From Bacillaceae bacterium OF18-1A (GTDB taxonomy: Bacteria; Bacillota; Bacilli; Bacillales; Bacillaceae_G): a DNA stretch of 64,000 bases. The stretch is from contig JAQEWB010000004.1 in the NCBI GenBank assembly GCA_027694045.1, positions 253,655 to 317,654 of the forward strand. The letters run 5' to 3'. The notes below the pieces were generated by a model. The model was given only the letters and a program-made list of their open reading frames with translations. It was not told the origin of the DNA and ran no database searches. This document shows, one piece after another, positions 27,427 through 36,312 of this stretch. Every line of letters starts with the position of its first letter. The first letter of the stretch is position 1. The translations under genes were made by a program, and so were the position numbers.

Positions 27427-28089
27427 ATGAAAAAAGAAAAAGCAGTTGTTGTTTTTAGTGGAGGACAAGATAGTACGACATGTTTATTTTGGGCAATAGA
27501 GCAGTTTGCAGAAGTAGAGGCTGTAACGTTTAATTACAATCAACGTCATAAGCTAGAAATTGATTGTGCAGCGGAAATTGCGAAAGAGCTAGGAATTAAA
27601 CATACCGTACTAGATATGAGTCTATTAAATCAACTTGCTCCAAATGCGTTAACGAGAACGGATATGGAGATTACACATGAAGAAGGTGAATTACCATCGA
27701 CGTTTGTAGATGGACGAAATTTACTATTCTTATCATTTGCTGCTGTATTAGCAAAACAAGTTGGAGCACGTCATATTGTAACAGGTGTATGTGAAACTGA
27801 TTTTAGTGGTTATCCAGATTGCCGAGACGTGTTTGTGAAATCGTTAAACGTTACTTTAAATTTATCCATGGATTATCCGTTTGTGATTCATACACCACTT
27901 ATGTGGATTGATAAAGCAGAAACATGGAAATTATCAGATGAACTTGGAGCATTCGAGTTTGTTCGAGAAAAAACATTAACATGTTATAACGGAATCATTG
28001 GTGATGGTTGCGGTGAATGTCCAGCCTGTCAACTTCGTAAAGCAGGATTAGATACGTACCTACAAGAACGCGAAGGAGCGAGTAACTAA
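27427..28089 (+). CDS. queC: 7-cyano-7-deazaguanine synthase
   Basis: A 220-aa ATP-dependent enzyme converting 7-carboxy-7-deazaguanine to preQ0. The PP-loop [11 protein letters not shown] is at residues ~8-18, and the C-terminal zinc site is [10 protein letters not shown] with a further upstream Cys ([12 protein letters not shown]). The ATG at 27427 is chosen over 27418 because AAGGAG sits only 1 nt from the latter and 10 nt from the former. First gene of the queuosine precursor operon; queD overlaps its stop codon by 1 bp. Confidence 0.95.
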
Positions 28090-28580
28090 TGGATAATTTC
28101 TTTGGATTTCGCATTGTAGAAAATTTGCAAAAAATGGACGAGGATATTCAGCGTAAACAGCTTAAATATCATAATAAAAGAGTAATGGTCAGCAAGGAAT
28201 TTACATTTGATGCAGCACATCATTTACACTGTTATGAAGGGAAATGTAAAAACTTACATGGCCACACATATAAAGTTGTATTTGGAATTAGTGGATATGT
28301 AAATGAAATAGGCCTTGCAATTGACTTTGGAGATATAAAAGAAATTTGGAAAAATGAAATAGAAATTTATTTAGATCATCGTTATTTAAACGAAACGTTA
28401 CCAGCAATGAATACGACTGCTGAAAACATGGTCGTTTGGATTTATGAAAAGATGGCAGAAGCATTAACGAAAGAGAATCGTGCAAATGAATATAAAGGAG
28501 CTCGTGTTGAATTCGTTCGTCTTTTTGAGACTCCAACTAGTTACGCGGAAGTAAGACGGGAGTGGATGCTCGATGAGTAA
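28089..28580 (+). CDS. queD: 6-carboxytetrahydropterin synthase
   Basis: A 163-aa member of the PTPS family that makes 6-carboxy-tetrahydropterin from dihydroneopterin triphosphate, the first committed step to queuosine. The zinc histidines are in FDAAHHLHCYEGKC and NLHGHTYKV, with the catalytic Cys in the former. The N-terminal ~35 residues form an extension before the core that begins VSKEFTFDAAHH. It overlaps queE by 8 bp. Confidence 0.93.
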   Translation: MDNFFGFRIVENLQKMDEDIQRKQLKYHNKRVMVSKEFTFDAAHHLHCYEGKCKNLHGHTYKVVFGISGYVNEIGLAIDFGDIKEIWKNEIEIYLDHRYLNETLPAMNTTAENMVVWIYEKMAEALTKENRANEYKGARVEFVRLFETPTSYAEVRREWMLDE

Positions 28581-29289
28581 AATCCCCGTCTTAGAAATAT
28601 TTGGCCCAACCATTCAAGGTGAAGGAATGGTTGTAGGACAAAAGACAATGTTTATTCGTACAGCTGGCTGTGATTATAGCTGTGCTTGGTGTGATTCGGC
28701 TTTTACATGGGATGGATCAGCTAAAGATCAAATTAGACAGATGACACCAGAGGACGTTTGGAATGAGCTTGTAGAAATTGGTGGAGAAAACTTCTCTCAT
28801 GTTACAATTTCAGGTGGGAATCCGGTATTGCTGAAAAATATCGAGTTGCTCCTTTCTATATTAAAAGAAAATGGAATGCGAACGGCGATTGAAACGCAAG
28901 GGAGTAAATGGCAAGATTGGTTACTTCAAATTGATGAGATTACAATTTCGCCAAAACCACCAAGTTCGACGATGAAAACAGATTTTCAGAAGTTAGATGC
29001 TGTTATTCAGAAACTAATAGGAAAAGACATTAGTTTAAAAGTAGTAGTATTTGATGATCATGATTTTGAATATGCAGTTAAAATGCATGAGCGTTATCCG
29101 AACGTGCCATTTTTCTTACAAGTAGGAAATGATGATACGAAAACAGTGGATGATGCAATGCTTATTAAAAGCTTATTAGAAAAATATGAGTGGCTCATTG
29201 AAAAGGCTGTACATTGTAAAGCGATGAATGATGCAAAAGTATTACCGCAGCTTCATGCGTTAGTATGGGGAAATAAACGAGGCGTATAA
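28573..29289 (+). CDS. queE: 7-carboxy-7-deazaguanine synthase (radical SAM)
   Basis: A 238-aa radical S-adenosylmethionine enzyme. The cluster motif C-x3-C-x2-C is visible as GCDYSCAWCDSAF (residues ~32-44), with a GGNP motif in SGGNPVLL. It contracts the pterin ring to 7-carboxy-7-deazaguanine. Its start lies inside queD, so the two are translationally coupled. Confidence 0.95.
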   Translation: MSKIPVLEIFGPTIQGEGMVVGQKTMFIRTAGCDYSCAWCDSAFTWDGSAKDQIRQMTPEDVWNELVEIGGENFSHVTISGGNPVLLKNIELLLSILKENGMRTAIETQGSKWQDWLLQIDEITISPKPPSSTMKTDFQKLDAVIQKLIGKDISLKVVVFDDHDFEYAVKMHERYPNVPFFLQVGNDDTKTVDDAMLIKSLLEKYEWLIEKAVHCKAMNDAKVLPQLHALVWGNKRGV

Positions 29290-29307
29290 CGAGAAGGGAT
29301 GTTTAAC

Positions 29308-29805
29308 ATGGCAGGAAGATTAGATGAGGATTTAAAAGAGGTAACATTACTAGGAAATCAAAATACAAAATATTTATTTGAATATAGCCCGGACATTTTA
29401 GAGGTATTTGATAATAATCATCCAAACCGTGATTATTTTGTAAAATTCAATTGCCCTGAATTTACAAGCTTATGTCCGAAAACAGGACAACCAGATTTTG
29501 CAACAATTTATATTAGCTACATTCCAGAGCAAAAAATGGTAGAGAGTAAATCTTTAAAGTTATATTTGTTTAGCTTCCGCAATCACGGTGATTTCCATGA
29601 AGATTGCATGAATGTAATTATGAATGATTTAATTAAATTAATGGATCCACGTTACATTGAGGTATGGGGGAAATTCACACCACGTGGTGGTATTTCAATT
29701 GACCCATATTGCAACTATGGTCGTCCAGGAACGAAGTATGAACAAATGGCAGACTATCGTATGATGAACCATGATCTATACCCAGAAACAATTGACAATC
29801 GTTAA
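29308..29805 (+). CDS. queF: NADPH-dependent 7-cyano-7-deazaguanine reductase
   Basis: A 165-aa T-fold enzyme reducing preQ0 to preQ1, the riboswitch ligand. The catalytic Cys is in [12 protein letters not shown], and the QueF signature [18 protein letters not shown] is intact. The ATG at 29308 is spaced correctly from GAAGGGATG; the in-frame ATG at 29299 touches that site. This last gene of the operon yields preQ1, closing a feedback loop with the leader riboswitch. Confidence 0.95.
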   Translation: MAGRLDEDLKEVTLLGNQNTKYLFEYSPDILEVFDNNHPNRDYFVKFNCPEFTSLCPKTGQPDFATIYISYIPEQKMVESKSLKLYLFSFRNHGDFHEDCMNVIMNDLIKLMDPRYIEVWGKFTPRGGISIDPYCNYGRPGTKYEQMADYRMMNHDLYPETIDNR

Positions 29806-29814
29806 TATATAAAT

Positions 29815-29857
29815 AGAAAGAAAGGATCTGTATATCATACAGATCCTTTCTTTCTAT
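29815..29857. terminator. Bidirectional terminator after queF
   Basis: Very long stem AGAAAGAAAGGATCTGTAT / ATACAGATCCTTTCTTTCT with loop ATC or similar, between convergent genes. Confidence 0.9.
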
Positions 29858-29861
29858 TATA

Positions 29862-30047
29862 TTATGCATTTTGATTAATAACAGTATAGTTTTTATGACT
29901 TACAACTGTAAGAGGTTCCATATCTAGTTCTCTAAAATTCTCCATAATTGTTATATCAACAATAACAGAATTTTGATTTACTTTTTGAACACGGCCTTGC
30001 ATTCCACCTTTAAATTCGATGATATCTCCAGTTTCTGCGATCTGCAT
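29862..30047 (-). CDS. YkvS-like DUF2187 protein
   Basis: A 61-aa protein MQIAETGDIIEFKGGMQGRV and onward, a small KOW/SH3-like beta barrel of the DUF2187 family. The ATG at 30047 is spaced 8 nt from AAGGAG; a TTG two codons earlier is too close. Function unknown. Convergent to queF. Confidence 0.82.
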   Translation of the reverse strand: MQIAETGDIIEFKGGMQGRVQKVNQNSVIVDITIMENFRELDMEPLTVVSHKNYTVINQNA

Positions 30048-30304
30048 AAGCAACTCTCCTTGTTACAGTTTTTCCAAAAAGAATAATTTGGGATTTTTTA
30101 TTTTCCTTTATTTTGAACTATGTTTCCTGTTTTGTAAATGTTTTCAAAGTAAAAAGTCGAAAAATATTCACTTTTTGTAAGAAAATATGAGGAAACGCTT
30201 TGCTAATAGAAAAAAGAATAGTTAAAATGCGTGAATCTTTATATAGGGGTATAATGGGTATATACAATAACCTACTAAAAGTGGGAGAAATTAGAGGCGG
30301 TAAA

Positions 30305-30463
30305 ATGATGTTTGAATTTGTGGGGAGTGTTATAGCGTTAACTTTATTTTTGTTTTCTTATATCAATTTAAAAAAGATTCGTCATCATGAGACGAGTACA
30401 TATTTTGACGGGATGGATAGTATACATGCTTCGATTACGCATGAAAGCAGCGGGGACATGTAA
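30305..30463 (+). CDS. Small single-pass membrane protein
   Basis: A 52-aa protein MMFEFVGSVIALTLFLFSYI followed by a basic segment (NLKKIRHHE) and a polar tail. One transmembrane helix at residues ~4-21 with a positive cytoplasmic flank. The ATG at 30305 has an AGAGGCGG ribosome binding site; longer in-frame starts back to 30200 do not. I do not recognise the family. Confidence 0.6.
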   Translation: MMFEFVGSVIALTLFLFSYINLKKIRHHETSTYFDGMDSIHASITHESSGDM

Positions 30464-30551
30464 AGATGTATAACTTTCTTTACCTGCGTGGTATGATGTT
30501 TAGAAATAGTACATAATAGAGTTCATAAGTAAGGAATGGAGAGTGGAAAGA

Positions 30552-31154
30552 ATGCGTATTTCTTTTATTCGTCATGGTTGCTTGGAACGTACTATGGAAC
30601 CAATGACGGTTACTTCATTTCATGAATGGATGAAAGGATATGACTCGTATGCTGTCGCAAAAAAAGCTCCTATACCAATAGAAACGATTGAGGCGATGGA
30701 ATCAGCAAAATTAGTCTTAACGAGTGATCAAATGCGGGCTGTACAATCAACAGCTGAATTGATGAATTCTTTATCCTTTATGCAAAACCCTCTATTTAGA
30801 GAAGCTGAAGTTCCTTCAAGTTTTTTTTCTCCGAAATGGTTGAAATGCAAACCTAAAGTATGGATGTCGATTGGTCGAACATTATGGATGCTTGGTTATC
30901 ATAAAGATGTAGAGTCTTATAAGGAAGTAAGAGAAAGGGCAAGACAGGCTGCTAATGTATTACATCGTTCTGCGCTCGTACATGGACATATTGCTCTTGT
31001 AGGTCATAGTTATTTTAATGTGATGATTGGAGCAGAACTGAGGGCAATAGGGTGGTCAGGTTCTCCTATTTTTCATAGGAAGCCATGGGGATGTACCACA
31101 TATACATTTCATGAGGCGATGGATGGGAATGTATTAAATACGAATTTAACATAA
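30552..31154 (+). CDS. Histidine phosphatase (phosphoglycerate mutase) superfamily protein
   Basis: A 200-aa protein with the N-terminal catalytic motif ISFIRHGCLE and the second His in LVGHSYFNVMIG. The general acid region is less clear. The substrate is unknown; branch members include broad-specificity phosphatases. The ATG at 30552 follows GGAGAG. A terminator follows the stop codon. Confidence 0.8.
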   Translation: MRISFIRHGCLERTMEPMTVTSFHEWMKGYDSYAVAKKAPIPIETIEAMESAKLVLTSDQMRAVQSTAELMNSLSFMQNPLFREAEVPSSFFSPKWLKCKPKVWMSIGRTLWMLGYHKDVESYKEVRERARQAANVLHRSALVHGHIALVGHSYFNVMIGAELRAIGWSGSPIFHRKPWGCTTYTFHEAMDGNVLNTNLT

Positions 31155-31194
31155 AAGCACACGATTTATATGAAAAATCGTGTGCTTTCTTTTT
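31153..31194. terminator. Bidirectional terminator
   Basis: AAAGCACACGATT / AATCGTGTGCTTT stem with T run, between convergent genes. Confidence 0.88.
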
Positions 31195-31771
31195 AAGATA
31201 TAGAAATTTTGATGTTTAATGGTTTTACGAGATGTGCATAAGGTTCGCCTACGAGCATAACGATTTGATCTTTTTCATAGCCTAACTTTTCGTATAGTGA
31301 AAAGGCACGTTTATTTTCTAAATTAACAAGTAAGGCGATTTTTTTGTATCCTTCTTCAGTCGCATGAATTTCAGCAGCTTCAATTAATTTAGAGCCAATA
31401 CCTTTTCCTCCATATGCACTTGAAACTGATAATGTATCAATGTAATATTCATCAAGCTCAGCTTCTTTTTCTAACGTAATCGATGCATCTTTATGTAAGT
31501 CTCTTAAGTGATGCACAATTGGAGCATCAAGTTGTGTGGCCTCACTACCGTGATAAGCGACGATAACTCCGACGGCCATTCCGTCTTGTTCATATACAAA
31601 ACAGTTTTCATAGCTCAGTCGGTTTTTCTCTTTTGAGAACCATGTTTCAAGTCCGAGTAATACTTCTGTCTCAATAGTGCTACCTGTGATTTTTTCGGCA
31701 ATTTCGTGCAGCGCATTATACAATAAAGGAGCTACTGCTTTTGCATCTGTCTTTTTTGCTTTCCGAATCAT
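31193..31771 (-). CDS. GNAT-family N-acetyltransferase
   Basis: A 192-aa acetyltransferase. The acetyl-CoA binding motif A is in SSAYGGKGIGSKLIEAAEIH and motif B in LVNLENKRAFSLYEKLGY. The ATG at 31771 gives MIRKAKKTDAKAVAPL, the usual GNAT N-terminus, with GAGGGAT upstream; the longer frame to 31807 lacks a site. Substrate unknown. Confidence 0.85.
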   Translation of the reverse strand: MIRKAKKTDAKAVAPLLYNALHEIAEKITGSTIETEVLLGLETWFSKEKNRLSYENCFVYEQDGMAVGVIVAYHGSEATQLDAPIVHHLRDLHKDASITLEKEAELDEYYIDTLSVSSAYGGKGIGSKLIEAAEIHATEEGYKKIALLVNLENKRAFSLYEKLGYEKDQIVMLVGEPYAHLVKPLNIKISIS

Positions 31772-32102
31772 AGTATCCCTCCTAGTTCTATTTATACATT
31801 GTAGCATAGTGGTGTGGAACTTTGCATAATTGAATGTCGAAATGTTTGATATAGAGAAGTAGCTATGTTAGTATATGATATTTAGTGGACATATAGTAGA
31901 GCGATATTGCTTGTGAAATAATGAAAATGAAATGATAGTATAGCAATGGAATAAAATAAAACTTTTAACCAGTGGTGTTTTTGTTCAGCCCTCACTGGTT
32001 AGTATCCTCAATAATTGGACTGTCCGTTACTTCTGGATAAATTTACAGTTGTTGACCTATAAAAGATACGATAAAATAAAATATTGCATAGAGGTGAAAT
32101 AC
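31772..32102. other. Intergenic region (331 bp) with one stem-loop
   Basis: A+T-rich spacer between divergent genes. The only structure seen is an AACCAGTG / CACTGGTT stem at 31967-32000 enclosing an 18-nt loop. No open frame with a ribosome binding site was found. It must contain promoters for the GNAT gene and the small gene at 32103. Confidence 0.5.
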
Positions 32103-32297
32103 ATGGATAAAGAATTAGCAAATACAATTTTGGATCAGCTGAAAAATGGTGAAATAAAGGAGTATGTTGCAACGAAAGATGTATTTTATACGTTTAGAGA
32201 AGTTGTTGTAAACCGAGAAGACTTTAAGCATTTCATTGGAAACGCACAGCGCGGCGGACAGGTTATTTATACATACTCAGAAACGCCACGTTCATAA
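32103..32297 (+). CDS. Small hypothetical protein (64 aa)
   Basis: MDKELANTILDQLKNGEIKE then a core with FREVVVNREDFKHFIGNAQRG. No signal or membrane segment. The ATG at 32103 follows AGAGGTGAAA. The stop codon TAA is formed by the first bases of a bcr1 repeat, which may have replaced the native 3' end. I do not recognise the family. Confidence 0.65.
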   Translation: MDKELANTILDQLKNGEIKEYVATKDVFYTFREVVVNREDFKHFIGNAQRGGQVIYTYSETPRS

Positions 32298-32391
32298 AGT
32301 GAAACTTTGATTAAGTGATCTCCCGCTTAACTTCCTTGCATGCACTGAATTTTGAGGTGGGAATCTTACTGCCCGCAAATAGCGGGATAAA
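32294..32391 (+). repeat. bcr1-type repeat (98 bp)
   Basis: Starts ATAAAGTGAAACTTTGATTA and ends GCCCGCAAATAGCGGGATAA, same termini as the other copies. It shares the segment TTGAGGTGGGAATCTTACTG with the reverse copy near 20085. It supplies the stop codon of the upstream small gene. Confidence 0.78.
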
Positions 32392-32415
32392 TAGAAGATG
32401 AAGGAGAGGCGAATT

Positions 32416-32733
32416 ATGGGAGATTTTAAACAAGGCATATTACCACATTGGGATTATATGTGGAAAGATAGAGCTGGAAATAGATTTATGGGAATGGTTA
32501 TGTATCCAGAGAAACGAAAATGTTCAGCAAACATGCTTCAGAAAATAAAAAGAGCATATGAAGAGGCTGTAGAAATTAAAGTAACTGTACAAGTTCAACA
32601 TATGTATCAGTACATAGAAGGAATGATTGTATACTTTGATGAAGAAGCTCCTGTATGTACAATGATTGATAAAGATGAAAATCCGTATCATATATTTGTA
32701 AAAGATATTTTGCGTATTGAGCACTCTGAATAA
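32416..32733 (+). CDS. Hypothetical protein, possibly YolD-like
   Basis: A 105-aa protein. The C-terminal half (QHMYQYIEGMIVYFDEEAPV, then IDKDENPYHIFVKDILRIE) recalls the beta-rich YolD-like fold, but the similarity is weak and unverified. The N-terminus is rich in Trp, Met and Gly. The ATG at 32416 follows GGAGAGGCG. The function is unknown. Confidence 0.6.
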   Translation: MGDFKQGILPHWDYMWKDRAGNRFMGMVMYPEKRKCSANMLQKIKRAYEEAVEIKVTVQVQHMYQYIEGMIVYFDEEAPVCTMIDKDENPYHIFVKDILRIEHSE

Positions 32734-32866
32734 TGTTTTCATAAATAAATTGAAGTTCCATAATAATAATCTTTTTCTATAATAGTTATCTTTTAGTATG
32801 TAACGAGAAGTGAAAGTGTATGTATTATATTTAATAAAGTAAAATTGATAGATGTAATCGTTTGTT

Positions 32867-32900
32867 AGAACAGATTATCGTTTCATATCTGTTCTTTTTT
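32867..32900 (+). terminator. Terminator-like hairpin
   Basis: AGAACAGAT / ATCTGTTCT stem with 11-nt loop and T6, about 140 bp downstream of the preceding gene. Confidence 0.6.
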
Positions 32901-33111
32901 GCGTGATGCTGGAGAAATATATTCCTCCAGCATTTGCCGTTTTATGACAAAATATATTGGTAACTTTTTTTAAAATAAGGTTAAATTCGTTGACAACTTT
33001 TTTGAAAAGCACTTTATTGACATGAGTTTTAGAATGTTGTTTCATAGTCATTGTATTGAAAAAAATCGATGCTCTTGTCGAAAAGTAAAAGTTAAAAAAA
33101 GAAAGAATTTA

Positions 33112-33159
33112 TACATACATCTTGTGTCTTGTTTTAAAACGTAATACAATATATAGAGA
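33112..33159 (+). promoter_or_regulatory. Paired NrdR boxes upstream of nrdIEF
   Basis: The box ATACAATATATAGAGA at 33144-33159 matches 13 of 16 positions of the consensus acaCwATATaTwGtgt as I recall it. A weaker box, TACATACATCTTGTGT at 33112-33127, lies exactly 32 bp upstream, i.e. three helical turns, the usual spacing for NrdR repression of ribonucleotide reductase operons. Confidence 0.65.
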
Positions 33160-33208
33160 AATCAAGAACAACATACAGAGAATATAGATTGGAGAGGGAG
33201 GGTCGGAA

Positions 33209-33568
33209 ATGTTAGTTGCATATGATTCTATGACAGGAAACGTGAAGCGTTTCATCCACAAATTAAATATGCCGGCCATTCAAATTGATGAAGATCTAGT
33301 AATAGATGAAGAATTTATTCTTATTACGTATACAACAGGTTTTGGCAATGTACCAGAACGTGTTTTAGACTTTTTAGAGCGCAATAATGAAAAATTAAAA
33401 GGCGTATCTGCAAGCGGCAATCGTAACTGGGGAGACATGTTCGGTGCAAGTGCTGACAAAATTTCTGCTAAATATGAAGTGCCTATTGTATCAAAATTTG
33501 AGTTATCTGGAACAAATAACGATGTAGAATATTTTAAGGAAAGGGTGCGGGAGATTGCGACACATTGA
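33209..33568 (+). CDS. nrdI: Flavodoxin-like NrdI, class Ib RNR activator
   Basis: A 119-aa flavoprotein that delivers the oxidant used to assemble the dimanganese-tyrosyl radical cofactor of NrdF. The FMN phosphate loop is YDSMTGNVKRF near the N-terminus, followed by TYTTGFGNVPE and SGNRNWGDMFG. It heads the operon and overlaps the nrdE start by 14 bp. Confidence 0.95.
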   Translation: MLVAYDSMTGNVKRFIHKLNMPAIQIDEDLVIDEEFILITYTTGFGNVPERVLDFLERNNEKLKGVSASGNRNWGDMFGASADKISAKYEVPIVSKFELSGTNNDVEYFKERVREIATH

Positions 33569-34253
33569 ACTGAATAATGAAATCACGCAAATGCAGGACG
33601 GTTTTTATCAGCTTCATAAAGATAAAGAGGCATTAGAAGTCTTTATGGAAGAAGCTAGAGAGAATACCGTTTCTTTTAATAGCGTGGCAGAGCGAATGGA
33701 ATATATGAAAGAACATGATTACTATTACAACGTTCTGGACGAGTATAGCTTGGAGGAAGTAGAGGAAGTATATAACATCGCTTATGGTGAAAACTTCGAG
33801 TTCCAATCTTATATGGCAGCATCTAAGTTCTACAAAGATTATGCGTTAAAAACAAATGATCAAAAACAATACTTAGAAAGCTATGAAGATCGTGTAGCAA
33901 TTGTTTCATTATACTTAGGACGCGGTGATGTTGCGAAGGCAAAACAATTCGCAAGCATGATTGTCAAACAAAACTACCAACCAGCGACACCAACCTTTTT
34001 AAATGCGGGAAGAAGCAGAAGAGGAGAAATGGTGTCTTGTTTCTTGTTAGAGATGGATGATAGCTTAAATTCAATCGGCTTTAACATTAATACAGCGATG
34101 CAATTATCGAAAATCGGCGGCGGAGTAGCTTTAAACTTATCTAAGCTACGTGCACGTGGTGAGCAAATTAAAGGTATTGAAAACGCTGCGAGCGGCGTAG
34201 TACCTGTTATGAAATTACTTGAAGATTCGTTTTCATATGCGAATCAGTTGGGT
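33555..34253 (+). CDS. nrdE: Ribonucleotide reductase alpha subunit NrdE, exon 1 of 3
   Basis: Codons 1-233 of a 694-codon gene split by two group I introns. It starts at a TTG inside nrdI. It holds the N-terminal helical domain and the first part of the catalytic barrel, with the redox Cys in VSCFLLEMDDS, and ends ...SYANQLG at GGT, where the intron begins with TAA so that unspliced mRNA stops at once. Joined to exon 2 it reads NQLG-QRKGAGAVYLNIF, matching uninterrupted NrdE. Phase 0 junction. NrdE reduces ribonucleoside diphosphates with NrdF. Confidence 0.93.
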
Positions 34254-35309
34254 TAACTTTATGGCTCAACTATAAAACTGGGTCAATTGCTGGAACGCCT
34301 GAGTATATCAAGGTAGGATACTACGAAGAAATTACGTAGCGGCCCCTAAAAATCCAAGATTGCAGGAAATCAGCAGCCGAGCTCCTAAATCTATTAGATA
34401 AGGAGAAGGTTCAACGACCAAGTGGCTATATAGGTGACTATGTAGCTCGAACCTGGCTTCTCAAAACAACCAAATTCAAAGGGTGTATACAGTTATGGGG
34501 AGGAAAAAGAGCTTTATAACAAAGATATGTCCGATATGTAAAAGTGGTTATGAGGTTAATGAAAAAAATAAAAGAAATATGGAACGATCGAAAACATGTG
34601 GAGCATTAGAATGCCGAAAAAGACTTGCTCTTATTAACAGCAACTATGACTTAATATGTTTTGGATGTAGAAAATCATTTGTTGGAAAAAGAATAAACCA
34701 AAAGTTTTGTAGCAAGAAATGTCAATCTAAGAGGTACAAATTAATTTGTACTATATGTATGAGTGAATTCTATTCAGATAAAAATGTAACTAAAACATGT
34801 TCACATGAATGTAGGTGGGCACTAAATAGAAGTCAACTTGTAAACTTGATATGTTCTTACTGCGAGAATTCTTTTTCTAGACCATCTTACACCGTTAAAG
34901 ATTCTAAAATATTTTGTTCTAAAAGTTGCAATAATAAATATTTTGTGGAATTAAATTATGGTACGACTAATAAGTACGGCAAGAATTGGTCTAGAATTAG
35001 GGAGTATATGTTCGAATTTTATGATTTTCGCTGTCAAAGATGTTTAAGTAAATACGATATAAATACATTAAATTTACACCACATTATTCCGTTCCGTTTC
35101 TTTGAAAGTCTTGAACAAGCAAACCTCATGATGAATTTATTACCACTTTGTAATTCATGCCATATTCATGTGCATCGGACGCATGATACATGGTTAGATA
35201 AAGAATTTGGTGAGAAGAAGATATGGTCTGAACTCTATAGCGATATAGAGAGGGTAGCAGAAATGACTATCCCCCATACGTTTTGATAACGATATGGAGT
35301 AACAATATG
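34254..35309 (+). ncRNA. Group I intron 1 in nrdE (1056 nt) with HNH endonuclease gene
   Basis: The 5' splice site follows U34253. The P1 helix pairs exon AGTTGGGT (34246-34253) with internal guide GCTCAACT (34264-34271): eight base pairs closing in the required U-G wobble. Downstream are core-like segments AATCAGCAGCCGAGCTCCT (P6/J region) and GTTCAACGACC (34409-34419, P7). The intron ends with G35309, and exon 2 resumes in phase. An HNH gene fills the 3' half, apparently in a peripheral P9-side loop since only 23 nt follow it. Confidence 0.88.
34495..35286 (+). CDS. HNH homing endonuclease in nrdE intron 1
   Basis: A 263-aa protein. The N-terminal ~150 residues contain five CxxC-type zinc-ribbon motifs in tandem (CPICKSGYE, CFGCRKSF, CTICMSEF, CSYCENSF, with CSKKC-type partners). 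The C-terminal nuclease has YGKNWSRIREYMFEF, CQRC, and the HNH core LNLHHIIPF / LPLCNSCHIHVH. It resembles the ORF in intron 2. The ATG at 34495 is preferred; an in-frame GTG at 34483 is possible. It should cut intronless nrdE alleles and promote intron homing. Confidence 0.87.
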   Translation: MGRKKSFITKICPICKSGYEVNEKNKRNMERSKTCGALECRKRLALINSNYDLICFGCRKSFVGKRINQKFCSKKCQSKRYKLICTICMSEFYSDKNVTKTCSHECRWALNRSQLVNLICSYCENSFSRPSYTVKDSKIFCSKSCNNKYFVELNYGTTNKYGKNWSRIREYMFEFYDFRCQRCLSKYDINTLNLHHIIPFRFFESLEQANLMMNLLPLCNSCHIHVHRTHDTWLDKEFGEKKIWSELYSDIERVAEMTIPHTF

Positions 35310-36312
35310 CAACGAAAAGGTGCAGGTGCTGTATACTTAAACATTTTCCATTGGGATATTATTGAATTCCTTGATACAAAAAAAATAAATGCCGATGAGA
35401 AGAGCCGTATTCAGTCTCTATCAATCGGAATTATCGTTCCAAGTAAGTTCTTTGAGCTTGCTGAGAAAAACGAACCTTTCCATGTTTTCGCGCCTTATAC
35501 GGTGTATAAAGAATATGGAAAGCACTTAGATGACATTGATATCGATGAAATGTACGATGAATTAATGAGCAATCCGAAAGTGAAGAAGAAGCCACTAGAT
35601 ATTAGTGCACGTGATATGCTTATTAAAATTGCTATGATTCAGCTTGAGTCTGGTTACCCATACTTAATGTTTAAATCCAATGCTAATAAACAACATCCAC
35701 TGAAGGATATTGGAACTGTGAAGATGTCGAACTTGTGTACAGAAATCTTCCAGCTTCAAGAAACTTCTGAAATTAACGATTACGGTACAGATGACATTAT
35801 CCGTCGTGATATTAACTGTAACTTAGGATCATTAAATATCGTAAATGTAATGGAAAATAAAGAAATTCGTGAAGCAGTTCATGCGGGAATGGAAGCTTTA
35901 ACAGCTGTTTCTGATATGACAATCATTCCGAATGCACCGACTGTGAAAAAAGCTAATGATGAGCTTCATTCAGTTGGACTTGGCGCAATGAACTTACACG
36001 GATATTTATCAAAAAACAAAATCGCATATGAAAGTGCAGAAGCGAAAGAGTTCGCTCGTACATTCTTTATGATGTTAAATTACTACTCTATTGAGAAAAG
36101 TATGGAAATTGCTAAAGAAAAAGGCGAAACATTTAAAGACTTTGATAAGTCTGATTATGCGAGCGGCACATACTTTGAAAAGTATGAAACGACAGATTAT
36201 AGCCCAGTAACTGAAAAAGTTCAGCAACTATTTGAAGGAATTCATATTCCGACAAAAGAAGATTGGAATCAATTAAAACAACAAGTAATTGAGCATGGTT
36301 TGTACAATGCGT
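35310..36312 (+). CDS. nrdE: Ribonucleotide reductase alpha subunit NrdE, exon 2 of 3
   Basis: 334 codons plus one base. It carries the active-site residues in KMSNLCTEIFQLQ (Asn-x-Cys-x-Glu: the Asn, thiyl-radical Cys and Glu) and the second redox cysteine in RRDINCNLGSLN. It starts CAACGAAAAGG after intron 1 and ends ...GLYNA plus the T of the next Tyr codon, where intron 2 enters in phase 1. Read through the intron, the frame terminates after eight residues. Confidence 0.93.

Larger units (their letters stand above)
32734..33208 (+). other. Intergenic region (475 bp) upstream of nrdI
   Basis: Contains a terminator (AGAACAGAT / ATCTGTTCT plus T run, 32867-32900), a second inverted repeat ATGCTGGAG / CTCCAGCAT at ~32906-32936, and the NrdR box pair at 33112-33159. 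The rest is A+T-rich with no supported gene. Confidence 0.6.
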
